Source of the DNA: Azoarcus sp. Aa7
GTDB lineage: Bacteria > Pseudomonadota > Gammaproteobacteria > Burkholderiales > Rhodocyclaceae
DNA: 64,000 nt
Reading direction: 5' to 3'
NCBI RefSeq assembly: GCF_014822185.1
Contig: NZ_QVLR01000107.1
Coordinates: 1-64,000, forward strand
Positions within the stretch are counted from its first letter, which is position 1, and each line of letters starts with the position of its first letter. Positions 53,992 to 62,519 of the stretch are shown here, piece after piece. A program made the position numbers and the translations under genes. Under the pieces are notes generated by a model, which was given only the letters and a program-made list of their open reading frames with translations, was not told the DNA's origin and ran no database searches.

Positions 53992-55068
53992 CTATCCGCC
54001 GATGTAGGACATTTCGATTTTTTGCAGGCCCTTGGTGTTGGCCGTTCGGATTTCCGAATAGCGGTCCTCGCGGTGTTGCCAGACGGCTGCGATGGCTCGA
54101 TCAAGTTCGGAATCGCTCGCCCCGGCGCGTAACAGGGTGCGCAGGTCATGGCCGCTCTGTGCGAAAAGGCAGGTGTAGAGCTTGCCCTCGGTCGATAGGC
54201 GGATCCGGGTGCAGGTCGAGCAGAATGCCTGTGTCACCGACGAGATGACCCCGAGCTCCCCGCCGCCATCGCTATAGCGCCAGCGCTCCGCGACCTCGCC
54301 GGTGTAGTTGGGCTCGATCTGCTCGACGGGAAATTCGCTGTGAATTCGTTCGATGATCTCGCGGGACGGGACCACTGCACTCATCTCCCATCCGTTCGAG
54401 CTGCCGACGTCCATGAACTCGATGAAACGCAGGATGTGACCCGTGCCGCGGAAATGGCGCGCCATGTCGATCACTCCTTGGTCGTTGACGCCGCGCTTGA
54501 CGACCATGTTGACCTTGATCGGACCGAATCCGGCATCTTCCGCCGCAGCGATCCCCTTGAGGACGGCCGAAACCGGGTAGTCGGCGTCGTTCATCTTGCG
54601 GAACGTTGCGTCATCGATTGCGTCCAGGCTGACGGTCACGCGATGCAGGCCGGCTGCTCGCAGTACGCGGGCCAGTTTGGGCAGCAGTACGCCGTTGGTG
54701 GTCAGCGTGAGTTCGACGTCGGGGATCTCGGCAAGCTGGGCGATGAGATTCTCGACATGCTTGCGCAGCAGGGGTTCGCCGCCGGTGATGCGGATCTTGC
54801 GCACGCCGCGGGCTGCGAAGAGCCGGGCAACGCGCGTGATCTCCTCGAACGACAGCAGCTCCTTGCGGGCGAGGAAGGCGTGGTCGGCGTCGAAGACCTC
54901 ACGCGGCATGCAGTAGATGCAACGGAAGTTGCAGCGGTCCGTGACCGAGATGCGCAGGTCGTGGACAGTGCGGCCGCGTTTGTCCAGAAGGGGGGCGCCC
55001 GCAGGTGGGGGCTCGTCGGTGGTGAGCGGCAGGGTCCCGCTGGCGGGGTAGATCGGGATCGATTTCAT
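53992..55068 (-). CDS. moaA: GTP 3',8-cyclase (molybdenum cofactor synthesis)
   Basis: The gene encodes 358 aa of the radical SAM family, with Cys46-x3-Cys50-x2-Cys53 at the N-terminus, ITGGEPLLR, and the second cluster [18 protein letters not shown] in the C-terminal part. The protein ends in Gly-Gly, as MoaA does. It makes the cyclic pterin precursor of the molybdenum cofactor, which PadB needs. Confidence 0.95.
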   Translation of the reverse strand: MKSIPIYPASGTLPLTTDEPPPAGAPLLDKRGRTVHDLRISVTDRCNFRCIYCMPREVFDADHAFLARKELLSFEEITRVARLFAARGVRKIRITGGEPLLRKHVENLIAQLAEIPDVELTLTTNGVLLPKLARVLRAAGLHRVTVSLDAIDDATFRKMNDADYPVSAVLKGIAAAEDAGFGPIKVNMVVKRGVNDQGVIDMARHFRGTGHILRFIEFMDVGSSNGWEMSAVVPSREIIERIHSEFPVEQIEPNYTGEVAERWRYSDGGGELGVISSVTQAFCSTCTRIRLSTEGKLYTCLFAQSGHDLRTLLRAGASDSELDRAIAAVWQHREDRYSEIRTANTKGLQKIEMSYIGG

Positions 55069-55336
55069 CGGATGACTGGCTGAAGTGGCCTCAAATGCTT
55101 CATGCTGCGGGTGTCGGGCAAACTGTGGCTGGGTGCCGATGTCTATTTACACGATAGTTAACCGGCCGTTCCGGCCGAAGGCAATACCGGAAATCACTTC
55201 CCGCGAGGCGCCGGCGCCTGTCTTTCTTGCCGACTGTCGCCGTAGTTGGCACAGTAGCGTGGAAGCGGGTTCGTTGGTATAAGACGAAAGTATTAATCTT
55301 CCCGCAGTTGCAGGTAGCCCTCTCGGGGGATTTGCG

Positions 55337-55618
55337 ATGACGACACGAGTTACAGAAACTTCGACCGAAAAGCTTTACGAGCGTTTTCCGCATCTTCGCA
55401 AGATCGAGGGGATGTGGGGGACGGCGGAGTGCCGCAAGTTCATCTTCCTGCTGATGACCGACACCCGTGGCGGGGCGCGTCAGGGTTTTCCGCCCGAGCA
55501 TGCGGGAACCATCATGTCGCTGCTGATGGAGCATGACCGGCGCTTTCCGCAGTTCGAGAACGATGTAGGGCACCACGACACGCGCTGGGGCGACCTCTCC
55601 CGTCGGGGGATTCGCTGA
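55337..55618 (+). CDS. Small hypothetical protein
   Basis: This 93-aa protein is basic and soluble with no membrane segment or signal. The family is not recognised. It stands alone, with a terminator 39 bp after the stop, and is divergent from moaA across 268 bp in which I see no other gene. Coding character is supported by a normal start context (GGGGGATTTGCGATG) and the following terminator. Confidence 0.55.
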   Translation: MTTRVTETSTEKLYERFPHLRKIEGMWGTAECRKFIFLLMTDTRGGARQGFPPEHAGTIMSLLMEHDRRFPQFENDVGHHDTRWGDLSRRGIR

Positions 55619-55656
55619 CGGCGCTTGCCCGCCAAGGTGGGTGAGGGGATCATGAT

Positions 55657-55687
55657 GGGGCGGCCGGGCATCCGGGCGCCCCGTTTT
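55657..55687 (+). terminator. Rho-independent terminator after the small hypothetical gene
   Basis: A two-part stem (GGGGCG with CGCCCC, then CCGG with CCGG) with one mismatch and a 4-base loop is followed by GTTTTC. Confidence 0.6.
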
Positions 55688-55713
55688 CATCGCGGCATCG
55701 GGAGAACAACAAT

Positions 55714-58149
55714 ATGGCCGACCTGCGCCCACTCGCAGCGGACCGTCTCCGTATCCGTTGCACACCAGAGACCTTCGATTTTGCGGATACGGCAAACCTT
55801 CCCGATCTGCCGGGTGGAGTCGGACAGGGGCGGGCAGAGGAGGCATTGCGTTTCGGTCTCGCGATGCGCCAACCCGGCTACCATGTGTTCGTGCTCGGTG
55901 AGCCGGGAACCGGCCGGCATGCAACGGCGTTTCGTCTGCTGCGTGGATTCTCCGCTTGCGGCGCGGTCCCGCCGGACCTGTGTTATCTGCACAATTTCGA
56001 CGATCCGCAGCGCCCCCGTCTCCTCACCCTGACGGCCGGACGTGGGGCTGCATTGCGGGCCGACATGCAGGCGTTCATCGCCGATCTCGGTCCGGCGATC
56101 GAGGCGGCGCTCGCCAGCGAGACCTACAGCAGCCGCGTCGAATCGCTGCAGGACGCCCACAAGACGCGGGAAGACCGCGCGCTGCATGAATTGGGCGAGG
56201 CATGTGCGGCCGACGGGGTGTCGCTGCTGCAAACGCCCGACGGCTTCGTCTTCGCGCCCACGAAGGACGGGCAGACCATGTCTCCCGAGGATTTCGAAGC
56301 CCTGGTGCCTGAAATAAGGGCCGCGGTGGAGAAGAAGGTGGGTGCCTGGAGCGATCGTCTGGCCGATCTGCTCGAGCAGTTTCCCGGGTGGCGTAAAGCG
56401 CTTCACGAGGCGATGAAGCGCGCGGCGTGCGATGCGCTGACGCCAGCAATTTCGCATTTGATGCGCGAACTGCGCGAGCGCTATGCCGACCTTCCTGCGG
56501 TGCTGGCGTTTTTCGATGCGATCAGGCAGGAGATCCTCACGAGCGGAAGCGACTGGGCCGCTCAGGAAGGGGACGGGAACGAGGGGGCGGAGGACGAAGC
56601 ACGCACGAAATTTCACCGTTATCAGGTCAAGCTGTTGGTCGATCACTCCGCGACGCGCGGTGCGCCGGTCGTCTGTGAGGACAATCCGACCTTCGGCAAC
56701 CTGATCGGGCGTATCGAGCATATCTCCCAGATGGGCACGCTCGTGACCAATTTCAGCCTGATCCGTGCCGGGGCCCTGCATCGGGCATGTGGCGGCTATC
56801 TGGTGGTCGACGTCGAGCGCATCCTGACGCAGCCGTTCGCGTGGGAGGGCTTGAGGCGCGCGCTGCGCGCCCGCGAGATTCGCATCGAGCCACCGGCGGA
56901 AGCTCAGGGATGGAGCAACATGCTCACCCTGGAGCCGGAATCCATTCCGTGCGACGTCAAGGTGATTCTGGTCGGCGACCGCGAGCTGTTCTATCTGCTC
57001 ACTGAAAACGACCCGGATTTTCCCGAGTTGTTCAAGGTGGCCGCCGACTTCGACGAGGACATGCCGCGCAGCGACGCCAATGTCGTTCGTTACGCGGCGA
57101 TGCTCGCGATGCTCGGGCGGGCGTCGGATCTGTTACCGTTCGACCGGACAGGCGTTGCGCGTCTTGTTGAGCATGGTGCGCGTCTGGCCGAAGATGCTGG
57201 GCGCCTCAGCCTGCAGACGCGCTTGCTGGCGGACGTGATGCGCGAGGCGGATTTCCATGCGCGCGCCTCGCAGTTGCCCGCCGTCGGTTGTGCTCAGGTG
57301 GATGCGGCGATCGCATCCCGCTCGCGGCGATTCGGACGCTACGCCGAGCGGGTGCTCGAGTCGATGATCGACGGCACGACACTCATTTCCACCAGCGGCG
57401 CGCGCTGCGGCCAGATCAATGCCTTGGTCGTGGTCGAGCTTGCTGGCGAGCAGTTCGGCCATCCGATGCGCATTACGGCGACGGTGCGACTCGGGGAGGG
57501 AGATGTGGTCGATATCGAGCGCGAAACCGAGCTCGGTGGCGCGATCCATTCCAAGGGTGTCCTGATCCTCTCGGCGTTTCTTGGCGCCCGTTATGCGCGT
57601 CATCAGCCCCTGTCCCTGTCGGCCAGTCTCGTGTTCGAGCAGTCCTATTCGCCGGTCGAGGGTGATTCGGCGTCACTGGCCGAACTCTGTGCCTTGCTGT
57701 CCGCGCTGGCGCAGGTCCCCATTCGTCAATCCTTCGCGGTGACCGGTTCGGTCAATCAGTTTGGCGAGGTCCAGGCGATCGGGGGCGTAAACGAGAAAAT
57801 CGAGGGATTCTTCGATCTGTGCGTCGCGCGCGGATTGACCGGCGGGCAGGGGGTCGTGATTCCGCGCGCAAGCGTACGGCATCTCATGTTGCGCGAAGAC
57901 GTCGTCGCAGCGGCGCACCAAGGGCGGTTTCACGTCCATGCGGTCGCGACCGTGGATGAGGCGATGGAAATCCTGACCGGGTTGTCGGCAGGGGTTGCGG
58001 ACGCCAAGGGCGTCATGCCGCGGGAGACGGTCAATCACAAGGTCGCCGCGGCGCTCAGTGCGATGATTGCGGCGAAACATGCGTTCGATCACGGCAGTGG
58101 AGTTCGTCACGCACGCTCCCGACGGCGGCATGAAAGCGGGCCGGAATGA
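55714..58149 (+). CDS. Lon-like ATP-dependent protease (YcbZ/LonB type)
   Basis: The gene encodes 811 aa. An N-terminal AAA-like region (a degenerate P-loop GEPGTGRHA near residue 61) is followed by a long helical insert, a second AAA part and a Lon protease domain. The catalytic dyad is visible as Ser in EGDSASLAEL and Lys in GGVNEKIEGFF. It resembles E. coli YcbZ, not the canonical Lon. The degenerate Walker A (R for K) suggests altered ATP use. Confidence 0.88.
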   Translation: MADLRPLAADRLRIRCTPETFDFADTANLPDLPGGVGQGRAEEALRFGLAMRQPGYHVFVLGEPGTGRHATAFRLLRGFSACGAVPPDLCYLHNFDDPQRPRLLTLTAGRGAALRADMQAFIADLGPAIEAALASETYSSRVESLQDAHKTREDRALHELGEACAADGVSLLQTPDGFVFAPTKDGQTMSPEDFEALVPEIRAAVEKKVGAWSDRLADLLEQFPGWRKALHEAMKRAACDALTPAISHLMRELRERYADLPAVLAFFDAIRQEILTSGSDWAAQEGDGNEGAEDEARTKFHRYQVKLLVDHSATRGAPVVCEDNPTFGNLIGRIEHISQMGTLVTNFSLIRAGALHRACGGYLVVDVERILTQPFAWEGLRRALRAREIRIEPPAEAQGWSNMLTLEPESIPCDVKVILVGDRELFYLLTENDPDFPELFKVAADFDEDMPRSDANVVRYAAMLAMLGRASDLLPFDRTGVARLVEHGARLAEDAGRLSLQTRLLADVMREADFHARASQLPAVGCAQVDAAIASRSRRFGRYAERVLESMIDGTTLISTSGARCGQINALVVVELAGEQFGHPMRITATVRLGEGDVVDIERETELGGAIHSKGVLILSAFLGARYARHQPLSLSASLVFEQSYSPVEGDSASLAELCALLSALAQVPIRQSFAVTGSVNQFGEVQAIGGVNEKIEGFFDLCVARGLTGGQGVVIPRASVRHLMLREDVVAAAHQGRFHVHAVATVDEAMEILTGLSAGVADAKGVMPRETVNHKVAAALSAMIAAKHAFDHGSGVRHARSRRRHESGPE

Positions 58150-58216
58150 GGTTCCGATGCGGTTGATGTTATCGCGGGCGACGGCGTTGCGGTCGCTTCG
58201 GGTATGCCGAAAGCCC

Positions 58217-58260
58217 GCAAAGCAAATGGGCCACCCCGAGAGGTGGCCCATTTGCTTTGC
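58217..58260. terminator. Strong bidirectional hairpin
   Basis: Perfect 19-bp arms (58217-58235 and 58242-58260) flank a 6-base loop, between the Lon-like gene and the convergent tRNA genes. It probably ends both transcripts. Confidence 0.65.
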
Positions 58261-58265
58261 TTTAC

Positions 58266-58341
58266 TGGCTCCCCGACCTGGGCTCGAACCAGGGACACAC
58301 GGATTAACAGTCCGTTGCTCTACCGACTGAGCTATCGGGGA
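58266..58341 (-). tRNA. tRNA-Asn (GTT), copy 1
   Basis: The 76-nt minus-strand sequence folds as a cloverleaf with acceptor TCCCCGA/TCGGGGA, anticodon GTT (ACTGTTAAT loop), T-loop GGTTCGAGCC and an encoded CCA end. It is identical to the copy at 58386. Confidence 0.97.
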
Positions 58342-58385
58342 TCGGTATCGTCTGCTCATGCAGGAATGCTGCAGGAGCCAAAGTT

Positions 58386-58461
58386 TGGCTCCCCGACCTG
58401 GGCTCGAACCAGGGACACACGGATTAACAGTCCGTTGCTCTACCGACTGAGCTATCGGGGA
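58386..58461 (-). tRNA. tRNA-Asn (GTT), copy 2
   Basis: This 76-nt copy is identical to that at 58266 and separated from it by 44 bp, indicating a tandem duplication transcribed together. It has the same anticodon and CCA end. Confidence 0.97.
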
Positions 58462-58521
58462 ATTGAGCCGCGCATTATAGGTAGCGCGCGGCTATGCGTC
58501 AATATTGCCTGCGCGGATTTC

Positions 58522-59730
58522 TTAAGCCTTCACGACCGCGGCAATCGCCTTCGCGACGTAGCCGATGTTGCGCGAGTTGAGCGCGGCGAGGCAGATGCGG
58601 CCGGTCGACACGGCGTAGATGCCGAAGTCGTTCTTCAGCTGTTCGACCTGCGCGGCCGACAGGCCGGTGTAGGAGAACATGCCGCGCTGTTGGATCACGA
58701 ACGAGAAGTCCTGCGCGACGCCGGCCGCTTTCAGGTTTTCGACCAGCCCGGTACGCATCGCGCGGATGCGGTCGCGCATGCCGGCCAGTTCGTCTTCCCA
58801 CATCTGACGCAGTTCGCCCGAATTCAGCACTGCCGCGACGATGGCGCCGCCATGGATCGGCGGGTTGGAGTAGTTGGTGCGAATCACGCGCTTGACCTGC
58901 GACAGCACGCGGGCCGACTCGTCCTTGTTCGCGGTGACGATGGACAGGGCGCCCACGCGCTCGCCGTAAAGCGAGAACGACTTCGAGAACGAGCTCGAAA
59001 CGAAGAATTGCAGGCCGCTGGCAGAGAACAGGCGCACGGCGACCGCGTCCGGCTCGATGCCGTCGGCGAATCCCTGGTAGGCCATGTCGAGGAAGGGCAC
59101 GAGACCGCGTTCGCGGCATGCGCCGACGACCTTGCCCCACTGGGCTTCGGTCAGGTCGGCCCCCGTCGGGTTATGGCAGCAGGCGTGCAGCACGACGACA
59201 GAACCCGGGGTGAGCTGTTCGAGCTTGGCCTTCATGCCGGCGAAGTTCACACCGCGGGTGCTCGGCTCGTAATACGGATAGTTCTCGACCGGGAAGCCGG
59301 CGGATTCGAAGAGCGCGCGGTGGTTTTCCCAGCTGGGATCGGAGATGTAGACGGTTGCGCCGGGGACCAGGCGCTTGAGGTAGTCGGCGCCGACCTTCAG
59401 TGCGCCGGTGCCGCCCAGTGCCTGGACGGTGACGACCTGGCCGTTGGCGATGAGGACCGAATCCTTGCCGAAGAGCAGGTTCTGCACGGCGGTGTTGTAC
59501 GCCGCGGGGCCTTCGATCGGCTGGTAGCCGCGCGGCGGCATCGCTTCGAGACGTGCTTTTTCGGCCGTCTTCACAGCTGCGAGCAGCGGAATCTTGCCAT
59601 TGTCGTCATAGTAGACGCCGACGCCGAGGTTCACCTTCTCAGCGCGCGCATCGGCGTTGAAGGTCTCGTTCAGTCCGAGGATCGGGTCACGGGGCGCCAT
59701 CTCGACGGCGGCGAAGATCGAAGCGGGCAT
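58522..59730 (-). CDS. tyrB: Aromatic amino acid / aspartate aminotransferase (class I)
   Basis: This 402-aa PLP enzyme has HACCHNPTGADL near residue 190 and the PLP-lysine motif SSSFSKSFSLYGERVGAL near residue 255. The family includes aspartate and tyrosine aminotransferases. In this organism it could form phenylpyruvate for phenylalanine degradation to phenylacetate. Exact preference is not certain. ATG 59730 follows GGAG at 8 bp. Confidence 0.88.
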   Translation of the reverse strand: MPASIFAAVEMAPRDPILGLNETFNADARAEKVNLGVGVYYDDNGKIPLLAAVKTAEKARLEAMPPRGYQPIEGPAAYNTAVQNLLFGKDSVLIANGQVVTVQALGGTGALKVGADYLKRLVPGATVYISDPSWENHRALFESAGFPVENYPYYEPSTRGVNFAGMKAKLEQLTPGSVVVLHACCHNPTGADLTEAQWGKVVGACRERGLVPFLDMAYQGFADGIEPDAVAVRLFSASGLQFFVSSSFSKSFSLYGERVGALSIVTANKDESARVLSQVKRVIRTNYSNPPIHGGAIVAAVLNSGELRQMWEDELAGMRDRIRAMRTGLVENLKAAGVAQDFSFVIQQRGMFSYTGLSAAQVEQLKNDFGIYAVSTGRICLAALNSRNIGYVAKAIAAVVKA

Positions 59731-59902
59731 AGAACAACTCCAGGTTGGGCGGGGGGGCGTCGGGGTCTGAACCTGTCGCGTTGGTACGGGTCCATCCTGC
59801 CGTGCCTTGAGCCGCATTTTGCGAAATAATGCGCGTTTTCCCGGTTCTGTTCCGTCTGTCGGAACAAACGGGCAAGCGCTTGAAACAGCCGGAAATTCTA
59901 GC

Positions 59903-61960
59903 ATGACGAGTTCGATGGACAGTGTTCCGGTGGTGACTTTCGAAGGGAGTCCGTTCAGGCTCCATCAACCCTTTGCTCCCGCCGGCGACCAGCCGGTCGC
60001 GATCGAGCTGCTGACGGAGGGTGTGTCCGACGGCCTGATGTTCCAGACGTTGCTCGGCGTCACCGGCTCGGGCAAGACCTACACGATGGCGAACGTCATG
60101 GCCCGCTGTGGCAGACCCGCCCTGGTGCTGGCGCCGAACAAGACACTCGCCGCGCAGTTGTATGCCGAATTCCGGGAGTTCTTTCCGGAGAATGCCGTCG
60201 AGTATTTCGTCTCGTACTACGACTACTACCAGCCGGAAGCCTATGTCCCGTCGCGCGATCTCTTCATCGAGAAGGATTCGAGTATCAACGAGCACATCGA
60301 GCAGATGCGCCTGTCGGCGACGAAGAGCCTGATGGAGCGGCGCGACGTCGTGATCGTCGCGACGGTGTCATGCATCTACGGTATCGGCGACCCCGTCGAT
60401 TACCACGCGATGATCCTGCATCTGCGGGAGGGCGAGCGCATTGCCCATCGCGACCTCGTGCAGCGACTCGTGGCGATGCAGTACACGCGCTCCGATATCG
60501 ACTTCCGGCGTGGGACCTTCCGTGTGCGTGGGGACGTGATCGACGTGTTTCCGGCGGAGAATGCCGAGTATGCGGTGCGGATCGAGATGTTCGACGACGA
60601 GATCGAGCATCTGACGTTGTTCGACCCGCTTACCGGGCACCTGAAGCAGAAGCTCGTCCGCTTTACCGTGTACCCGTCCAGCCATTACGTCACTCCGCGT
60701 GCGACGGTGCTGCAGGCGATCGAGGCGATCAAGGAAGAACTGCGCGATCGGGTCGGCTATTTTCAGCGCTCAGCCAAGCTGGTAGAGGCGCAGCGCATCG
60801 AGCAGCGCACGCGCTTCGATCTGGAAATGCTCAACGAAATGGGGTTCTGCAAGGGCATCGAGAACTACTCGCGCCATTTGTCGGGGCGCGGCCCGGGCGA
60901 GCCGCCACCGACCCTGATCGACTATCTGCCGCCGGACGCGTTGCTGTTCGTCGACGAGTCGCACGTGGCGATTCCGCAGGTGGGCGGCATGTACAAGGGC
61001 GACCGTTCGCGCAAGGAAAACCTCGTTGAATACGGATTCCGTCTGCCATCGGCGCTCGACAACCGGCCGCTGAAGTTCGACGAATTCGAGCGCCTGATGC
61101 CGCAGACGATCTTCGTGTCCGCGACGCCTGCGGATTACGAGGCGAAGCACCAGGGGCAGGTTGTCGAGCAGGTCGTCCGACCCACTGGGCTGATCGACCC
61201 CGCGGTCGAGGTCAGACCCGCGAGCACGCAGGTCGACGATCTCCTGTCCGAGGCCAAGCGCCGCATCGCGGTGGGCGAGCGCGTGCTGGTCACGACGCTG
61301 ACGAAGCGGATGGCGGAGGATCTCACCGATTATCTTGCCGAAAACGGCATCCGCGTGCGCTACCTGCATTCCGACATCGATACGGTGGAGCGCGTCGAGA
61401 TCATCCGCGACCTGCGTCTAGGGGAGTTCGATGTGCTGGTGGGGATCAACCTGCTGCGCGAAGGCCTGGATATTCCCGAGGTGTCGCTCGTGGCGATTCT
61501 GGATGCGGACAAGGAAGGCTTCCTGCGTTCCGAGCGATCGCTGATCCAGACGATCGGGCGGGCTGCACGGCATATCCACGGCAGCGCTATCCTGTACGCG
61601 GACATAGTGACACGTTCGATGCGTGCCGCAATGGGCGAGACGGAACGACGTCGAGCCAAGCAGCTCGCGTTCAACGCCGAACACGGTATCGTCCCGAAGT
61701 CGGTGACCAAGCGCATCAAGGACATCATCGACGGCGTCTACTCGAGCAGCGACGAGCGCAATGCGACTGTAGCGCAGGAGGCGCGCGCCGAATATTTCGC
61801 GATGGGCGAGAAGACCGTCGCGAAGGCGATCCGCAAACTCGAGAAGGAAATGCAGGAGCATGCCCGCAACCTCGAATTCGAGAAGGCCGCGGCGGCCCGC
61901 GACGAACTGTTCAGGCTGCGTCAGCGTGCCTTCGGTGCGGACCAGCATGGGGCGGCATGA
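59903..61960 (+). CDS. uvrB: UvrABC system protein B
   Basis: The gene encodes 685 aa. Helicase motif [15 protein letters not shown] is near residue 53, the beta-hairpin region [10 protein letters not shown] follows, then helicase motifs and the C-terminal UVR domain. It is the damage-verification subunit of nucleotide excision repair. A GTTCCG-N5-CGGAAC palindrome at 59849-59865 lies upstream, but no LexA box is seen. Confidence 0.97.
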   Translation: MTSSMDSVPVVTFEGSPFRLHQPFAPAGDQPVAIELLTEGVSDGLMFQTLLGVTGSGKTYTMANVMARCGRPALVLAPNKTLAAQLYAEFREFFPENAVEYFVSYYDYYQPEAYVPSRDLFIEKDSSINEHIEQMRLSATKSLMERRDVVIVATVSCIYGIGDPVDYHAMILHLREGERIAHRDLVQRLVAMQYTRSDIDFRRGTFRVRGDVIDVFPAENAEYAVRIEMFDDEIEHLTLFDPLTGHLKQKLVRFTVYPSSHYVTPRATVLQAIEAIKEELRDRVGYFQRSAKLVEAQRIEQRTRFDLEMLNEMGFCKGIENYSRHLSGRGPGEPPPTLIDYLPPDALLFVDESHVAIPQVGGMYKGDRSRKENLVEYGFRLPSALDNRPLKFDEFERLMPQTIFVSATPADYEAKHQGQVVEQVVRPTGLIDPAVEVRPASTQVDDLLSEAKRRIAVGERVLVTTLTKRMAEDLTDYLAENGIRVRYLHSDIDTVERVEIIRDLRLGEFDVLVGINLLREGLDIPEVSLVAILDADKEGFLRSERSLIQTIGRAARHIHGSAILYADIVTRSMRAAMGETERRRAKQLAFNAEHGIVPKSVTKRIKDIIDGVYSSSDERNATVAQEARAEYFAMGEKTVAKAIRKLEKEMQEHARNLEFEKAAAARDELFRLRQRAFGADQHGAA

Positions 61961-62442
61961 GAGGTGACGTCTTGACCAGGATTCTGTTCGTCTGCACCGG
62001 CAACATCTGCAGATCGCCTACTGCTGAAGGCGTGGCCCGGCATGCCATCCGCGCGGCGGGGCTCGAGGGGGTGGTCGCGGTCGAATCGGCCGGGACGCAC
62101 GGCTATCACGTCGGCGAGGCGCCCGATCCGCGCACGCGCAAGGCGGCCGAGAAGCGCGGCTACGATCTGTCGATGTTGCGGGCACGAAAACTCGAACCCG
62201 CGGATTTCGAGGCCTTCGACCTGTTGCTCGCGATGGACACCGGGCACCTCGAGATCATGAAGCGTAACTGTCCCGACGCGCATCAAGCCAAGGTCCGGCT
62301 CTTCATGAGCTACGCACGCCGCTTCAAGGCCGACGAAGTGCCCGATCCCTATTACGGCGGCGAGCGCGGGTTCGATCTGGTGCTCGACTACTGTGAGGAT
62401 GCGGTCGGAGGGCTCGTCGACGTGCTGAGGTCGTCGCGCTGA
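61957..62442 (+). CDS. Low-molecular-weight protein tyrosine phosphatase
   Basis: This 161-aa protein has the P-loop C13-T-G-N-I-C-R-S near the N-terminus and the DPDP-like VPDPYYGG motif with the general acid Asp. It overlaps uvrB by ATGA. It could dephosphorylate tyrosine kinases or arginine phosphates. Confidence 0.92.
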   Translation: MRGDVLTRILFVCTGNICRSPTAEGVARHAIRAAGLEGVVAVESAGTHGYHVGEAPDPRTRKAAEKRGYDLSMLRARKLEPADFEAFDLLLAMDTGHLEIMKRNCPDAHQAKVRLFMSYARRFKADEVPDPYYGGERGFDLVLDYCEDAVGGLVDVLRSSR

Positions 62443-62470
62443 TCGATCGCCGTGTGACCGCCTGAAATGA

Positions 62471-62500
62471 AAAAGGGGCGCCCGGTGGGCGCCCCTTCCT
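62471..62500. terminator. Bidirectional terminator between the phosphatase gene and rne
   Basis: AAGGGGCGCCC and GGGCGCCCCTT form perfect 11-bp arms with a 3-base loop. On the minus strand a run of five T follows (rne side). Confidence 0.8.
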
Positions 62501-62519
62501 TTCCGCTTGTTGCTGCCGA

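Noticed and set aside
53883-54248. Plus-strand 121-codon frame between the NHL gene and moaA
   Set aside because: It overlaps the 3' end of moaA in antisense, is Arg/Cys/Pro-rich, and has no ribosome site.
59849-59865. SOS box ahead of uvrB
   Set aside because: The palindrome GTTCCG-N5-CGGAAC does not fit CTG-N10-CAG, so LexA control of uvrB is not supported here.
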